Source: an uncultured Kineothrix sp. (GTDB lineage Bacteria > Bacillota > Clostridia > Lachnospirales > Lachnospiraceae). Taken from it: DNA of 64,000 bases. How positions within the stretch are numbered: position 1 is the first letter of the stretch; each line of letters begins with the position of its first letter. Below are positions 8,760 to 16,542 of the stretch, piece after piece. Made by a program: the position numbers and the translations under genes. Location: NCBI GenBank assembly GCA_910588855.1, contig CAJUSR010000009.1:1-64000 (forward strand), in the 5' to 3' direction. Below the pieces are notes generated by a model that saw nothing but the letters and a program-made list of their open reading frames with translations, ran no database searches and had not been told where the DNA came from.

Positions 8760-8795
8760 GTTGGCAAAAGACCCATCCGACAGCGCCGCTTGACA
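8760..8795 (+). repeat. 36-nt interspersed motif, copy 1
   Basis: It begins GTTGGCAAAAGACCC and ends GCCGCTTGACA. It aligns without gaps with copies at 8954, 45855 and 47177; the shared frame is TGTCAAAAG near the start and CTTGGCA at the end. Confidence 0.5.
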
Positions 8796-8875
8796 GGTCA
8801 TTTGGCGCCCTAACCCTATAAAGCCAAACCTTACTTCATATTTTACTAAATTTCCTAAAGAACACAAGTCTTTTC

Positions 8876-8904
8876 TTGTCTATTCTTTACGATTGGGATA
8901 TAAT
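8876..8904 (+). promoter_or_regulatory. sigma-A type promoter for the HD-domain gene
   Basis: TTGTCT (8876-8881), 17-bp spacer and TATAAT (8899-8904) on the plus strand, 152 bp before the ATG at 9057. The second 36-nt motif copy would lie in the transcribed leader. Confidence 0.6.
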
Positions 8905-8953
8905 GAATTTCATTGACAGGCAAACAGGGCAGCCATCCCCCCTTTAGAGCCCA

Positions 8954-8989
8954 GATGTCAAAAGACCTGCCCTACAGCGCCCTTTGGCA
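8954..8989 (+). repeat. 36-nt interspersed motif, copy 2
   Basis: It begins GATGTCAAAAGACCTG and ends GCCCTTTGGCA; the two ends can form a 7-bp stem (TGTCAAA with TTTGGCA). It lies in the leader of the HD-domain gene. Confidence 0.55.
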
Positions 8990-9056
8990 CCCGGTTCCTG
9001 ACGGGAATTGGTAATATGCGATATGATAAAACGAAAATTCCAAGGAGGTATTCATC

Positions 9057-9641
9057 ATGACAACATCTATTACAAGACAAGAAGCGCTCGCCTTATTAAA
9101 AAAATATAACAAGGAGCCTTTCCATCTGCTCCATGCTTTCACTGTAGAGGGCGTGATGCGATGGTATGCACAGGAAATGGGGTATGGGGAAGAAACCGAG
9201 TATTGGGCATTGGCCGGGTTATTGCACGATGTCGATTTTGAAGTTTATCCGGAAGAACATTGTAAAAAAGCGCCGGAACTTTTAGCCGAAATCCACGCAG
9301 GAGAAGACTTGACCCATTCTGTCTGCAGCCACGGCTATGGTATTTGCAGCGATATTGAACCAACACATCCGATGGAGAAAGTCCTTTTTGCCACCGATGA
9401 ATTGACCGGGCTTATCGGCGCCGCAGTTAGGATGCGCCCTTCTAAAAGCGTAATGGATTTGGAAGTTTCCAGCCTGAAAAAGAAATTTAAGGACAAACGT
9501 TTTGCTGCCGGATGCTCCAGAGATATTATCCGGCAAGGCGCAGAACTTCTTGGATGGGAACTGGACAAGCTTTTTGAAAAAACCATAGAAGCGATGAAAT
9601 CATGTGAAGCCGAGGTAGCAAGGCAAATAGAGGAGGAATAA
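9057..9641 (+). CDS. HD-domain phosphohydrolase family protein
   Basis: The 194-residue protein has HD-fold metal ligands in order: H near 22-25 (FHLLHAF), the HD pair in GLLHDVDF (about 57-58), SHG at about 92-94 and a downstream Asp in ATDELTG (about 112). HD proteins of this size hydrolyse phosphoesters of nucleotides, but the substrate is not evident. AAGGAGG lies upstream of the ATG. The next gene starts 5 bp after its stop with its own AGGAGGA, so they are co-transcribed. Confidence 0.85.
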   Translation: MTTSITRQEALALLKKYNKEPFHLLHAFTVEGVMRWYAQEMGYGEETEYWALAGLLHDVDFEVYPEEHCKKAPELLAEIHAGEDLTHSVCSHGYGICSDIEPTHPMEKVLFATDELTGLIGAAVRMRPSKSVMDLEVSSLKKKFKDKRFAAGCSRDIIRQGAELLGWELDKLFEKTIEAMKSCEAEVARQIEEE

Positions 9642-9646
9642 AAAAG

Positions 9647-10042
9647 ATGGAGGATAAACAACAGACTCCCGAAAACACAAACCGTTTTCAATCGAGTAGA
9701 GAAGATTCATCTTCCCCTACTCGCTGCGCGCCCCGTGTGCCGCATAGCGGCTTATTTCCTCTACACGGGGCTGCGCATAAACAAGAATCCTGCTTGCAGG
9801 ATTCTCCGCCTGAGAGAAGGGCTTTCCTATATGGTAAAAAATCCAAGCGGATTGCCGCCTGGATATGCATCCTTTCCCTTGCCGCCCTTTATATCGCCAC
9901 CTTTTTAACCGCCATCCTGGACACTCCCGGCTCCGGCAGCCTGTTCCGTACCTGCCTTGGCGCCACTATTGTCCTCCCCACCTTATTATGGATGTATCTG
10001 TGGCTCTATGGCCGGATAAAAGAAAGGGAAAAAGACATATAA
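9647..10042 (+). CDS. small two-helix membrane protein containing an in-frame repeat insertion
   Basis: The frame encodes 131 residues. Residues 1-14 (MEDKQQTPENTNRF) and about 67-131 look like one small membrane protein: a basic start (KKSKRIAAW), one helix (ICILSLAALYIATFLTAIL), a second (LGATIVLPTLLWMYLWLYG) and a charged end. The middle 50 or so residues are translated from interspersed repeats A1 (9691-9782) and C1 (9783-9843), which occur elsewhere in non-coding DNA. The insertion keeps the frame open. Whether the longer protein is made and stable is unknown; function unknown. Confidence 0.6.
   Translation: MEDKQQTPENTNRFQSSREDSSSPTRCAPRVPHSGLFPLHGAAHKQESCLQDSPPERRAFLYGKKSKRIAAWICILSLAALYIATFLTAILDTPGSGSLFRTCLGATIVLPTLLWMYLWLYGRIKEREKDI
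9691..9782 (+). repeat. interspersed hairpin repeat A, copy 1 (inside a gene)
   Basis: Two hairpins: GAGTAGAGAAGA with TCTTCCCCTACTC, then GCGCGCCCCGTGT with ACACGGGGCTGCGC enclosing GCCGC-ATA-GCGGC. Close copies lie at 13262-13354 and 59141-59230 and a partial one at 59114-59140. Confidence 0.85.
9783..9843 (+). repeat. interspersed hairpin repeat C, copy 1
   Basis: AGAATCCTGC-TTGCAGGATTCT hairpin followed by CCGCCTG and the trailer GGGCTTTCCTATATGGTAAA. A related copy starts at 59409. It directly abuts repeat A1 and is translated with it. Confidence 0.75.
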
Positions 10043-10126
10043 AAAAGTGTCTTCGACACTTCATGAAGAACCTTCGGTTCTTCCTTAATTTATGTCCTTC
10101 TTATGGAGGACTTTCCTATATGGTAA
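10041..10126 (+). repeat. interspersed hairpin repeat B, copy 1
   Basis: Hairpins AAGTGTC-TTC-GACACTT and GAAGAACC-TTC-GGTTCTTC, then GTCCTTCTTATGGAGGAC and the trailer TTTCCTATATGGTAAA. It begins on the stop of the membrane-protein gene. Copies: 13042, 45564 (interrupted) and 59322. Confidence 0.85.
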
Positions 10127-10163
10127 ATCAAAGCCCCAGCGTATACAGCGGGGGATTAAACCT

Positions 10164-10207
10164 GGAATGCCTTAAGCAGCAGCTCATCTGCCACTTAAGG
10201 CATTTCC
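10164..10207. terminator. bidirectional terminator between convergent genes
   Basis: GGAATGCCTTAAG (10164-10176) pairs with CTTAAGGCATTTCC (10194-10207), immediately before the stop of the HAD gene on the minus strand. The T-tract is poor on both sides, but placement between converging genes supports termination. Confidence 0.55.
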
Positions 10208-10208
10208 C

Positions 10209-10811
10209 TTATTCCACACCGATTTTCTTCAGTTCTTCTTCTGCCTGTTCTTTATTTTTAAAATGAATGGTATAAATTCCAAATGCTTCTGCCGCCTCCA
10301 GATTTTTTTCCGTATCATCCAAAAAAACGCATTCTTCAGGCTTCAAGTCGTACCTTTCCAACAAAAGCCTGTAAATCCCCGGTTCCGGCTTGACCATCTT
10401 ATCCCGGTATGAAAGGATGCCCCCGTCTACATAGTCCAAAAAGCCCAGCGCATCCTGGCAGTCCGTATATGCTTTTGCTGCAAAATTGGAAAGTACAAGC
10501 ACCTGATATCCTTTTTTCTTCAATTCCTGCACCCACGGAATTGCATAATCGTATTTTATGACCATCCCATGAATGCTGCTTAACGTTTCCCTAAGCTCAT
10601 TCTCAATACCCGGGTCATTTTCTATAAATAAATTCAATATTTCGTCATCCGTAAGCGCGCCTCTGTCATGCTCCTGCCAGGCCCTGCTCCCTACCGTAGC
10701 CTTCACCAGCCGCCGGTACGTCTCTTCCGGATAGCCGAACCCAAGAAAATATTCCTGCCAGGCAAAGCCGGCTAAAACATTTCCGATATCAAAAATAACC
10801 GTCCTTATCAT
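10209..10811 (-). CDS. HAD-superfamily IA phosphatase (YihX-like)
   Basis: The 200-residue protein has HAD motif I FDIGNVL with nucleophile Asp8, motif II LSNF (about 99-102), the motif III lysine in KMVKPEPGIY (about 138-141) and motif IV CVFLDDTEKN (about 156-165). The second motif-I Asp is Gly, as in the YihX/epoxide-hydrolase-like branch. It probably dephosphorylates a sugar phosphate or nucleotide. Its ATG lies inside the last 23 bp of the LysR gene, so it is co-transcribed with the regulator and probably also with purA upstream. Confidence 0.9.
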   Translation of the reverse strand: MIRTVIFDIGNVLAGFAWQEYFLGFGYPEETYRRLVKATVGSRAWQEHDRGALTDDEILNLFIENDPGIENELRETLSSIHGMVIKYDYAIPWVQELKKKGYQVLVLSNFAAKAYTDCQDALGFLDYVDGGILSYRDKMVKPEPGIYRLLLERYDLKPEECVFLDDTEKNLEAAEAFGIYTIHFKNKEQAEEELKKIGVE

Positions 10812-11718
10812 CTTCTACCATTGCCTCCTCATGGCCTTTGTAAATCATGTCCAGCAGTTTCCTTCCCGCTGCGGACACCGGGTTTTTCCCATCTGTTACA
10901 ATACAAAAATACCGTTTGGGGATAATCTTGTTAAAACGTAATGCAAAAAGCCTGCCTGATTCCAGATAATCCGCTGCAAACTCTTTCATTATACTCCCAA
11001 CCCCCATATTCCGCAAGGCAAACTGCACAATCATATCGCTGGTAGCCAGTTCAAATTCCGGGTTCATCACCACATTGTTTTTTTCCAGAAAAGAGTCCAT
11101 AAACTTCCGGGTACTCGTCTTTTTTTCCAAAGAAATAATCGGCAGCCTTTGAAGCTCCTGCAAATCCAGCATTTTGTTCTTATAGGATATGAATTTCCGG
11201 CCGCCGATAAAAATGTCTTCGATTTCTTTCACCCGTACCACATCCATCCCCGGAACTTTATCGAAAGGCGTACTTACAACACCGAAGTCAATCTTCCCCT
11301 CCTGCAGATAAGACAATGTTTCCGGTGTAGGGGCATTGGATACCATCACTTTTATATCCGGGTATTTCTCATGGAACTGCTCCAAATAAGGCAGTAAGAA
11401 AAAACGCAGCGTCATATCGCTGGCGCCGATACGCAGCTCCCCTAGTTCCAGATTCAACATCTGCACCAGCTTCTTTTCCCCCAGCTCAATCTGCTCATAA
11501 CCTTTGGACACATACTCTGCCAACAGTTCCCCTTCCGCCGTCATCCGGACTCCCTTGGAAGTACGGATGAACAGCTTTGCCCCAATCACATTTTCCAGTT
11601 GTTTTATGGACTGGCTCACCGCCGGCTGGGAAATTGCCAAATGTTCCGCTGCCGCCGTTACGCTCTGATATTTTGCCACATAATAGAATACTTTGTAATA
11701 TTCCAGATGATTTACCAT
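10789..11718 (-). CDS. LysR-family transcriptional regulator
   Basis: This 309-residue protein has an N-terminal winged helix-turn-helix (YYVAKYQSVTAAAEHLAISQ with PAVSQSIKQLE following, residues about 10-42) and a C-terminal periplasmic-binding-like effector domain (LRIGASDMTLRFFLLPYLEQ from about 94). The ligand is unknown. It starts 20 bp after the purA stop with AAAGGGGAAG before the ATG, so it reads as a downstream member of the purA transcript rather than the usual divergent arrangement. The HAD gene overlaps its 3' end. Confidence 0.92.
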   Translation of the reverse strand: MVNHLEYYKVFYYVAKYQSVTAAAEHLAISQPAVSQSIKQLENVIGAKLFIRTSKGVRMTAEGELLAEYVSKGYEQIELGEKKLVQMLNLELGELRIGASDMTLRFFLLPYLEQFHEKYPDIKVMVSNAPTPETLSYLQEGKIDFGVVSTPFDKVPGMDVVRVKEIEDIFIGGRKFISYKNKMLDLQELQRLPIISLEKKTSTRKFMDSFLEKNNVVMNPEFELATSDMIVQFALRNMGVGSIMKEFAADYLESGRLFALRFNKIIPKRYFCIVTDGKNPVSAAGRKLLDMIYKGHEEAMVEDDKDGYF

Positions 11719-11738
11719 AAACTTCCCCTTTCGCCCCT

Positions 11739-13019
11739 TTACCTTTTACGGTAAATAATATCATCCCTTCCCGGCCCATTGCTCACCATCGTAATGGGAT
11801 AACCAATCTGCTTTTCGATAAATTCTATATAGTTTCTACAGTTTTCCGGCAAATCTTCATATTTCTTTATCCCCCGGATGTCACATTTCCATCCGGGAAG
11901 GGTCTTAAAGCATGGTTTCGCTTTTGCGAGTCTGGCAGTTACCGGAAAATCCGTTGTCATTTCCCCTTCAATTTCATATCCTACGCAAACCGGAATCTCG
12001 TCCAGATATCCAAGCACATCCAGCACCGTAAACGCCACATCCGTTGTGCCTTGCAGCCTGCATCCATATTTGGAAGCAACACAGTCAAACCACCCCATCC
12101 GCCGCGGCCGTCCGGTAGTCGCCCCGTACTCTCCGCCGTCTCCGCCGCGTCTTCTCAATTCCTCCGCCTCATCCCCAAAGATTTCCGATACGAAAGCCCC
12201 CGCTCCCACTGCGGAAGAATATGCTTTGCAGACGGTAATAATTTCTTTTATTTCATAAGGCGGCAGCCCTGCACCGATTGCCCCGTATGCCGCCAGTGTG
12301 GATGAAGAGGTCACCATAGGATAAATGCCGTGGTCAGGGTCTTTCAGCGTTCCTAACTGCCCTTCCAAAAGGATTGTTTTCCCTTCTTTTAGCGCTTTTT
12401 CCACAAAAGCAGACACATCGCAGACATAAGGGGCAATCATATCCCTATACCCTTCCAAAGTGGCAAGAAGCTCCTCCTCATCAATTAAGGGCTTATGGTA
12501 TAAATGTTCCAGCATCACATTTTTCATTTCCGCCGCTTTCGCTACTTTTTCTTTCAACAGCCCACTGTCAAAAAGTTCACTGACCTGGAAGCCGATTTTC
12601 GCATATTTATCCGAATAAAAAGGCGCTATCCCCGATTTTGTGGAGCCAAAGGATTTCCCTCCCAGCCTTTCCTCCTCGTATTGGTCAAACAAAATATGAT
12701 AAGGCATGACAATCTGTGCCCTGTCCGACACAAGCAGCTTCGGCATAGGTACCCCTTTGTCTGTCAGCGATTTTATCTCCTGTATCAGAACCGGAATATT
12801 CAAGGCAACCCCATTGCCAATAATGCTTGTGGTATGCCCATAAAAAACCCCGGAAGGCAGTGTATGAAGGGCAAATTTCCCATAGCCATTTACAATGGTA
12901 TGACCCGCATTCGCTCCGCCCTGAAAACGGATAATAATATCCGCCTCCTTCGACAGCATATCCGTAATCTTCCCTTTTCCTTCATCGCCCCAGTTGGCGC
13001 CTACTACTGCTTTAACCAT
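11739..13019 (-). CDS. purA: adenylosuccinate synthetase
   Basis: The enzyme joins IMP and aspartate using GTP to form adenylosuccinate, the first committed step to AMP. Its 426 residues begin MVKAVVGANWGDEGKGKITD with the GDEGKGK phosphate loop (11-17) and the catalytic Asp and His of the family (His41 in GGANAGHTIV). Near the C-terminus TGRPRRMGWFD is the conserved substrate-binding segment. AGGAGGAG precedes the ATG. The leader carries repeat B2, a terminator-like hairpin and a promoter (13173-13201). purB, acting next in the pathway, is 2 kb upstream on the same strand. Confidence 0.97.
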   Translation of the reverse strand: MVKAVVGANWGDEGKGKITDMLSKEADIIIRFQGGANAGHTIVNGYGKFALHTLPSGVFYGHTTSIIGNGVALNIPVLIQEIKSLTDKGVPMPKLLVSDRAQIVMPYHILFDQYEEERLGGKSFGSTKSGIAPFYSDKYAKIGFQVSELFDSGLLKEKVAKAAEMKNVMLEHLYHKPLIDEEELLATLEGYRDMIAPYVCDVSAFVEKALKEGKTILLEGQLGTLKDPDHGIYPMVTSSSTLAAYGAIGAGLPPYEIKEIITVCKAYSSAVGAGAFVSEIFGDEAEELRRRGGDGGEYGATTGRPRRMGWFDCVASKYGCRLQGTTDVAFTVLDVLGYLDEIPVCVGYEIEGEMTTDFPVTARLAKAKPCFKTLPGWKCDIRGIKKYEDLPENCRNYIEFIEKQIGYPITMVSNGPGRDDIIYRKR

Positions 13020-13041
13020 AATATAATCTCCTCCTATGATA

Positions 13042-13130
13042 AAGAAGTGTCTTCGACACTTCTTGAAGAACCTTCGGTTCTTCCTGAATCTACATCCTTC
13101 TGCTGAAGGGCTTTCCTATAAGGCAAAAAA
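13042..13130 (+). repeat. interspersed hairpin repeat B, copy 2 (purA leader)
   Basis: It carries the same two hairpins as copy 1 (AAGTGTC-TTC-GACACTT; GAAGAACC-TTC-GGTTCTTC), then CATCCTTCTGCTGAAGG and the trailer GGGCTTTCCTATAAGGCAAA. Because purA is on the minus strand, its untranslated leader contains this element in reverse. Confidence 0.85.
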
Positions 13131-13152
13131 ACAGGTTGTAAAAAACCTGTTT
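13129..13152. terminator. bidirectional terminator hairpin in the purA leader
   Basis: AAACAGGTT (13129-13137) pairs with AACCTGTTT (13144-13152). It is followed by TTTTTTT on the minus strand and TTTCTTTT on the plus strand. It lies between the likely purA promoter and the purA start, so it may serve purF read-through or act as an attenuator. Confidence 0.6.
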
Positions 13153-13172
13153 CTTTTGTCTTTTACTTTATG

Positions 13173-13201
13173 ATTATACACGATTTCTATTCATAAGTAA
13201 A
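13173..13201 (-). promoter_or_regulatory. purA: sigma-A type promoter for purA
   Basis: On the minus strand: TTTACT (13196-13201), 17-bp spacer, TATAAT (13173-13178), about 154 bp upstream of the purA ATG. Confidence 0.5.
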
Positions 13202-13261
13202 ATCAATATGTTTTATATTTTTTATAATATATTCTTATATCACAAGAATAAGAGAGTAAAA

Positions 13262-13354
13262 AATCGAGTAGGGAAGATTCATCTTCCCCTACTTGCTGTG
13301 CCCCCTGTGCGCCGCATAACGGCATATTTCTTCTGCACGGGGCTGCGCATAAAA
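13262..13354 (+). repeat. interspersed hairpin repeat A, copy 2
   Basis: CGAGTAGGGAAGA-TTCA-TCTTCCCCTACT hairpin followed by the CCCCCTGTGC / GCACGGGGCTGCGC stem around GCCGC-ATAA-CGGC. It sits 30 bp past the purF stop. Confidence 0.85.
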
Positions 13355-13383
13355 GCAAAACAGTTCTTAACAGCTCTGCCCCT

Positions 13384-14787
13384 TTACTCTTTTCCATCCC
13401 AGCAGTATGTGCAAAGTTTACATCTGTCAATCCCTACCGCCTCTATCATATCGTCCAGCCGATGGTAACGCAGCGAAGTAAAGTTCAATTGTTCCCCAAC
13501 CCGCTTTACCATCTCCTTATATTCATCCGTTTCCGGGTCGGAATATGCTTCCAAACGGGTAAAACGCCCTTCTCTTTCCAGCTCTTTCAAAATCTGACGG
13601 GTAATCAAATCCATTTCCGATGTGGAACGGGAAAAGTTCAAATATTTACAGCCATAGAGCAACGGCGGGCAAGCCGGGCGGATATGCACTTCCTTCGCGC
13701 CGCTTTGGTAAAGAAATTCCGTCGTTTCCCGCAATTGCGTGCCCCGGACAATGGAATCGTCAATAAGCAGCAGGCTTTTATTCTGAATCAAATCATGCAC
13801 CGGTATTAATTTCATTTTTGCAATCAAATTCCTTTTGCTCTGTATCGTTGGCATAAAGGAGCGGGGCCATGTAGGCGTGTATTTGATAAAGGGACGTGAA
13901 AAAGGGATGCCTGACTCATTGGAATAACCGATGGCATGGGGTGTGCCTGAATCAGGCACTCCGGCTACAATATCCGGCTTTACATCATCCCTTTTTGCCA
14001 AAAGGGAACCACAGCGGTAACGCATTTCCTCCACGCTGATTCCTTCGTAAGAAGAAGAAGGATAGCCATAATATACCCATAAAAACGTACATATTTTCAT
14101 TTCTTTCCCCGGCGCCGCCAGCGTATGCAGCCCTTCCGGCGTAACAATTACGATTTCCCCCGGACCAAGTTCCTTTTCTTCCACATACCCCAGGTTCAAA
14201 TAAGCAAAGCTTTCAAAGGAAATACAATAGGAATCCTTTTTCTTCCCAATCGAAACCGGCGACCTCCCCATCCTGTCCCTTGCCGCATAAATCCCCTTTG
14301 GCGTCATCAAAAGAATAGTCATAGAGCCTTCAATGATTTCCTGCGCATATTGGATGCCTTCCACCAGGTTCTCCCTCTGGTTGATAATGGCAGCTACCAG
14401 CTCCGTCGCATTGATATCCCCTCCGCTCATTTCCAGGAAATGCGTGTTCCCTTTTTTAAAAATAGTCTCCACGATTTTATCCGTATTGTTGATTTTCCCC
14501 ACCGTTTCTATCGCATAGGTTCCATGATGGGAACGCACAATCAATGGCTGCGGTTCATAATCGGAAATGCAGCCGATTCCCATATACCCCTTCATTTCAT
14601 TTACGTCTTTATCAAATTTCGTACGGAACGGCGCATTTTCAATATTATGGATGGAACGGTCAAATCCTTTCTCCCCATAAACCGCCATCCCAGCCCGCCT
14701 CGTTCCCAAGTGGGAATGATAATCCGTTCCAAAAAACAAGTCAAAGATACAGTCGTTCTTCGACGCCACTCCAAAAAATCCACCCAT
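13384..14787 (-). CDS. purF: amidophosphoribosyltransferase homologue lacking the N-terminal nucleophile Cys
   Basis: This 467-residue protein has the class II glutamine amidotransferase plus phosphoribosyltransferase layout of PurF. The PRPP-binding loop is intact (LLLIDDSIVRGTQLRETT, about 339-356), as are DRMGRSPVSIG (about 171-181) and GVPDSGTPHAIGY (about 276-288). The residue after Met is Gly (MGGFFGVA) instead of the Cys that forms the glutaminase nucleophile; the nearest Cys is at 13. A Cys triplet closes the protein (CKLCTYC, about 456-462). It sits between purA and purB. Either it uses free ammonia or another subunit, or it has a different substrate. Classic PurF may be encoded elsewhere. 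Confidence 0.8.
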   Translation of the reverse strand: MGGFFGVASKNDCIFDLFFGTDYHSHLGTRRAGMAVYGEKGFDRSIHNIENAPFRTKFDKDVNEMKGYMGIGCISDYEPQPLIVRSHHGTYAIETVGKINNTDKIVETIFKKGNTHFLEMSGGDINATELVAAIINQRENLVEGIQYAQEIIEGSMTILLMTPKGIYAARDRMGRSPVSIGKKKDSYCISFESFAYLNLGYVEEKELGPGEIVIVTPEGLHTLAAPGKEMKICTFLWVYYGYPSSSYEGISVEEMRYRCGSLLAKRDDVKPDIVAGVPDSGTPHAIGYSNESGIPFSRPFIKYTPTWPRSFMPTIQSKRNLIAKMKLIPVHDLIQNKSLLLIDDSIVRGTQLRETTEFLYQSGAKEVHIRPACPPLLYGCKYLNFSRSTSEMDLITRQILKELEREGRFTRLEAYSDPETDEYKEMVKRVGEQLNFTSLRYHRLDDMIEAVGIDRCKLCTYCWDGKE

Positions 14788-14965
14788 AACCGTTACCTAA
14801 TTCCTTTCCTGTTCCTCATGCCTTATTTAAAACTGATACACTGTCCATACATCCAACCAAAAGTCCACTGCAGGCAGCTATTTTCTGTTTCCAGTCCTCT
14901 GCTGCAAGTGCAAAAAGCGCATCTTCAAAGCTTTGCTTTAAAAATACGCTTAAATCTATCCCGTT

Positions 14966-16399
14966 TTATACGTGAATCTCTGCTTTTATTCCCAACAAAT
15001 CCTTATTTTCCTCCAAAATCGGTGAAATGACCTTTGACAGGAATGCTTCCACCTGCTCTTTTGAACGTCCGATATATTTCGATGGCTCCATCGTTTTCTG
15101 CAATTCCTCCAATGACATGTTAAAAGCCGGATCCGCTGCTATAAGCTCCAGCAGATTATTTTCCTTCCCTTCCACCTTTACATTCCTGCCTGCTTCCATA
15201 GAAAGGGTACGGATTCTTTCATGCAGTTCCTGTCTGTCCCCGCCTGCCTTTACGGCATCCATCATAATGTTTTCCGTCGCCATAAACGGCAACTCGCTCA
15301 ACAGGCGTTTTTCAATTACCTTGGGATAGACTACTAAGCCATCCACCACATTCAGGCACAAATCCAAAATCCCATCTACCGCCAAAAAACCTTCCGGTAT
15401 GGAAAGCCTCTTGTTCGCCGAATCGTCCAACGTCCGTTCAAACCATTGCGTTGCAGAAGTGATAGCCGGGTTCAGGGCATCAATCATTACATATCTGGAT
15501 AAAGATGCAATCCTTTCGCTCCTCATAGGATTGCGCTTATAAGCCATCGCCGAAGAACCAATCTGCCCTTTTTCAAAGGGTTCTTCCACTTCTTTTAAAT
15601 GCTGCAGCAGGCGGATGTCATTGGACATCTTATGGGCGCTGGCAGCAATACCTGCCAATACATTCGCCACTCTGGTATCCACCTTTCTCGAATAGGTCTG
15701 GCCGGATACCGGATAGCATTCCTGAAAGCCCATCTTCTCCGCAATCATCGGGTCTATTTTATCAATAATCTCCTGCTTTCCGTCAAACAGCTCCAAAAAC
15801 GAAGCCTGTGTTCCTGTCGTTCCCTTGGAGCCAAGAAGCTTCATATGGGAAAGCACATAATCCAAATCTTCCAAATCCAGGCAAAATTCCTGCATCCATA
15901 ACGTAGCCCTTTTCCCAACGGATGTTGGCTGGGCCGGCTGGAAATGGGTAAACGCCAACGTTGGCTGGGCTTTATACTTGTCCGCAAAATCCGCCAGCTC
16001 CTTGATTACATTCACCAGCTTTTTCTTTACCAGACGAAGCGCCTCGGCCATCACGATAATATCCGTATTATCGCCTACATAACAGGACGTCGCCCCTAAA
16101 TGGATAATCCCTTTTGCTTTCGGGCACTGTACTCCATATGCATATACATGGCTCATCACATCATGGCGGACTTCTTTTTCCCTCGCTTGCGCCACTTCAT
16201 AATTGATATCCTCCGCATGTGCCTTCAGTTCATCTATCTGCTCCTGGGTAATATTCAGCCCCAGCTCTTTTTCCGTCTCCGCCAAGGCAATCCACAGTTT
16301 CCTCCACGTCCTGAACTTCATGTCAGGCGAAAAAATATACTGCATTTCCCTGCTGGCATAACGCTCGGAAAGAGGACTTTGATATCTGTCTGTACTCAT
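14966..16399 (-). CDS. purB: adenylosuccinate lyase
   Basis: The enzyme removes fumarate from adenylosuccinate and from SAICAR. The 477-residue frame starting MSTDRYQSPLSERYAS is chosen for the AAAGGAGAAAC before the ATG; 17 further upstream codons are not family-like. Fumarase/aspartase signature SSAMAYKRNPMRSE lies near 288-301, with the catalytic-loop Ser in GSSAM and the His in GATSCYVGD / TLAFTHFQPAQP (His near 146). purC ends 143 bp upstream and purF starts about 180 bp downstream, so the three likely share a transcript. Confidence 0.96.
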   Translation of the reverse strand: MSTDRYQSPLSERYASREMQYIFSPDMKFRTWRKLWIALAETEKELGLNITQEQIDELKAHAEDINYEVAQAREKEVRHDVMSHVYAYGVQCPKAKGIIHLGATSCYVGDNTDIIVMAEALRLVKKKLVNVIKELADFADKYKAQPTLAFTHFQPAQPTSVGKRATLWMQEFCLDLEDLDYVLSHMKLLGSKGTTGTQASFLELFDGKQEIIDKIDPMIAEKMGFQECYPVSGQTYSRKVDTRVANVLAGIAASAHKMSNDIRLLQHLKEVEEPFEKGQIGSSAMAYKRNPMRSERIASLSRYVMIDALNPAITSATQWFERTLDDSANKRLSIPEGFLAVDGILDLCLNVVDGLVVYPKVIEKRLLSELPFMATENIMMDAVKAGGDRQELHERIRTLSMEAGRNVKVEGKENNLLELIAADPAFNMSLEELQKTMEPSKYIGRSKEQVEAFLSKVISPILEENKDLLGIKAEIHV

Positions 16400-16542
16400 A
16401 TGTTTCTCCTTTTTATACTTCGTAGCTTTCCGGCCCGGATACCCCCACATTCCTCTTCCGGCTTATCCATCCTGCAACTACGCTTCCCTCCCGGCTTTCA
16501 AAGCGGCGCCTTTCTGCACGGCACAGCCTCGCCACACCGGAA

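Larger units (their letters stand above)
8682..9056. other. intergenic region between divergent genes with two 36-nt motif copies
   Basis: The gap holds a plus-strand promoter (8876-8904) and two copies of a 36-nt motif (8760-8795 and 8954-8989). No open frame of protein character is visible. Confidence 0.6.
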
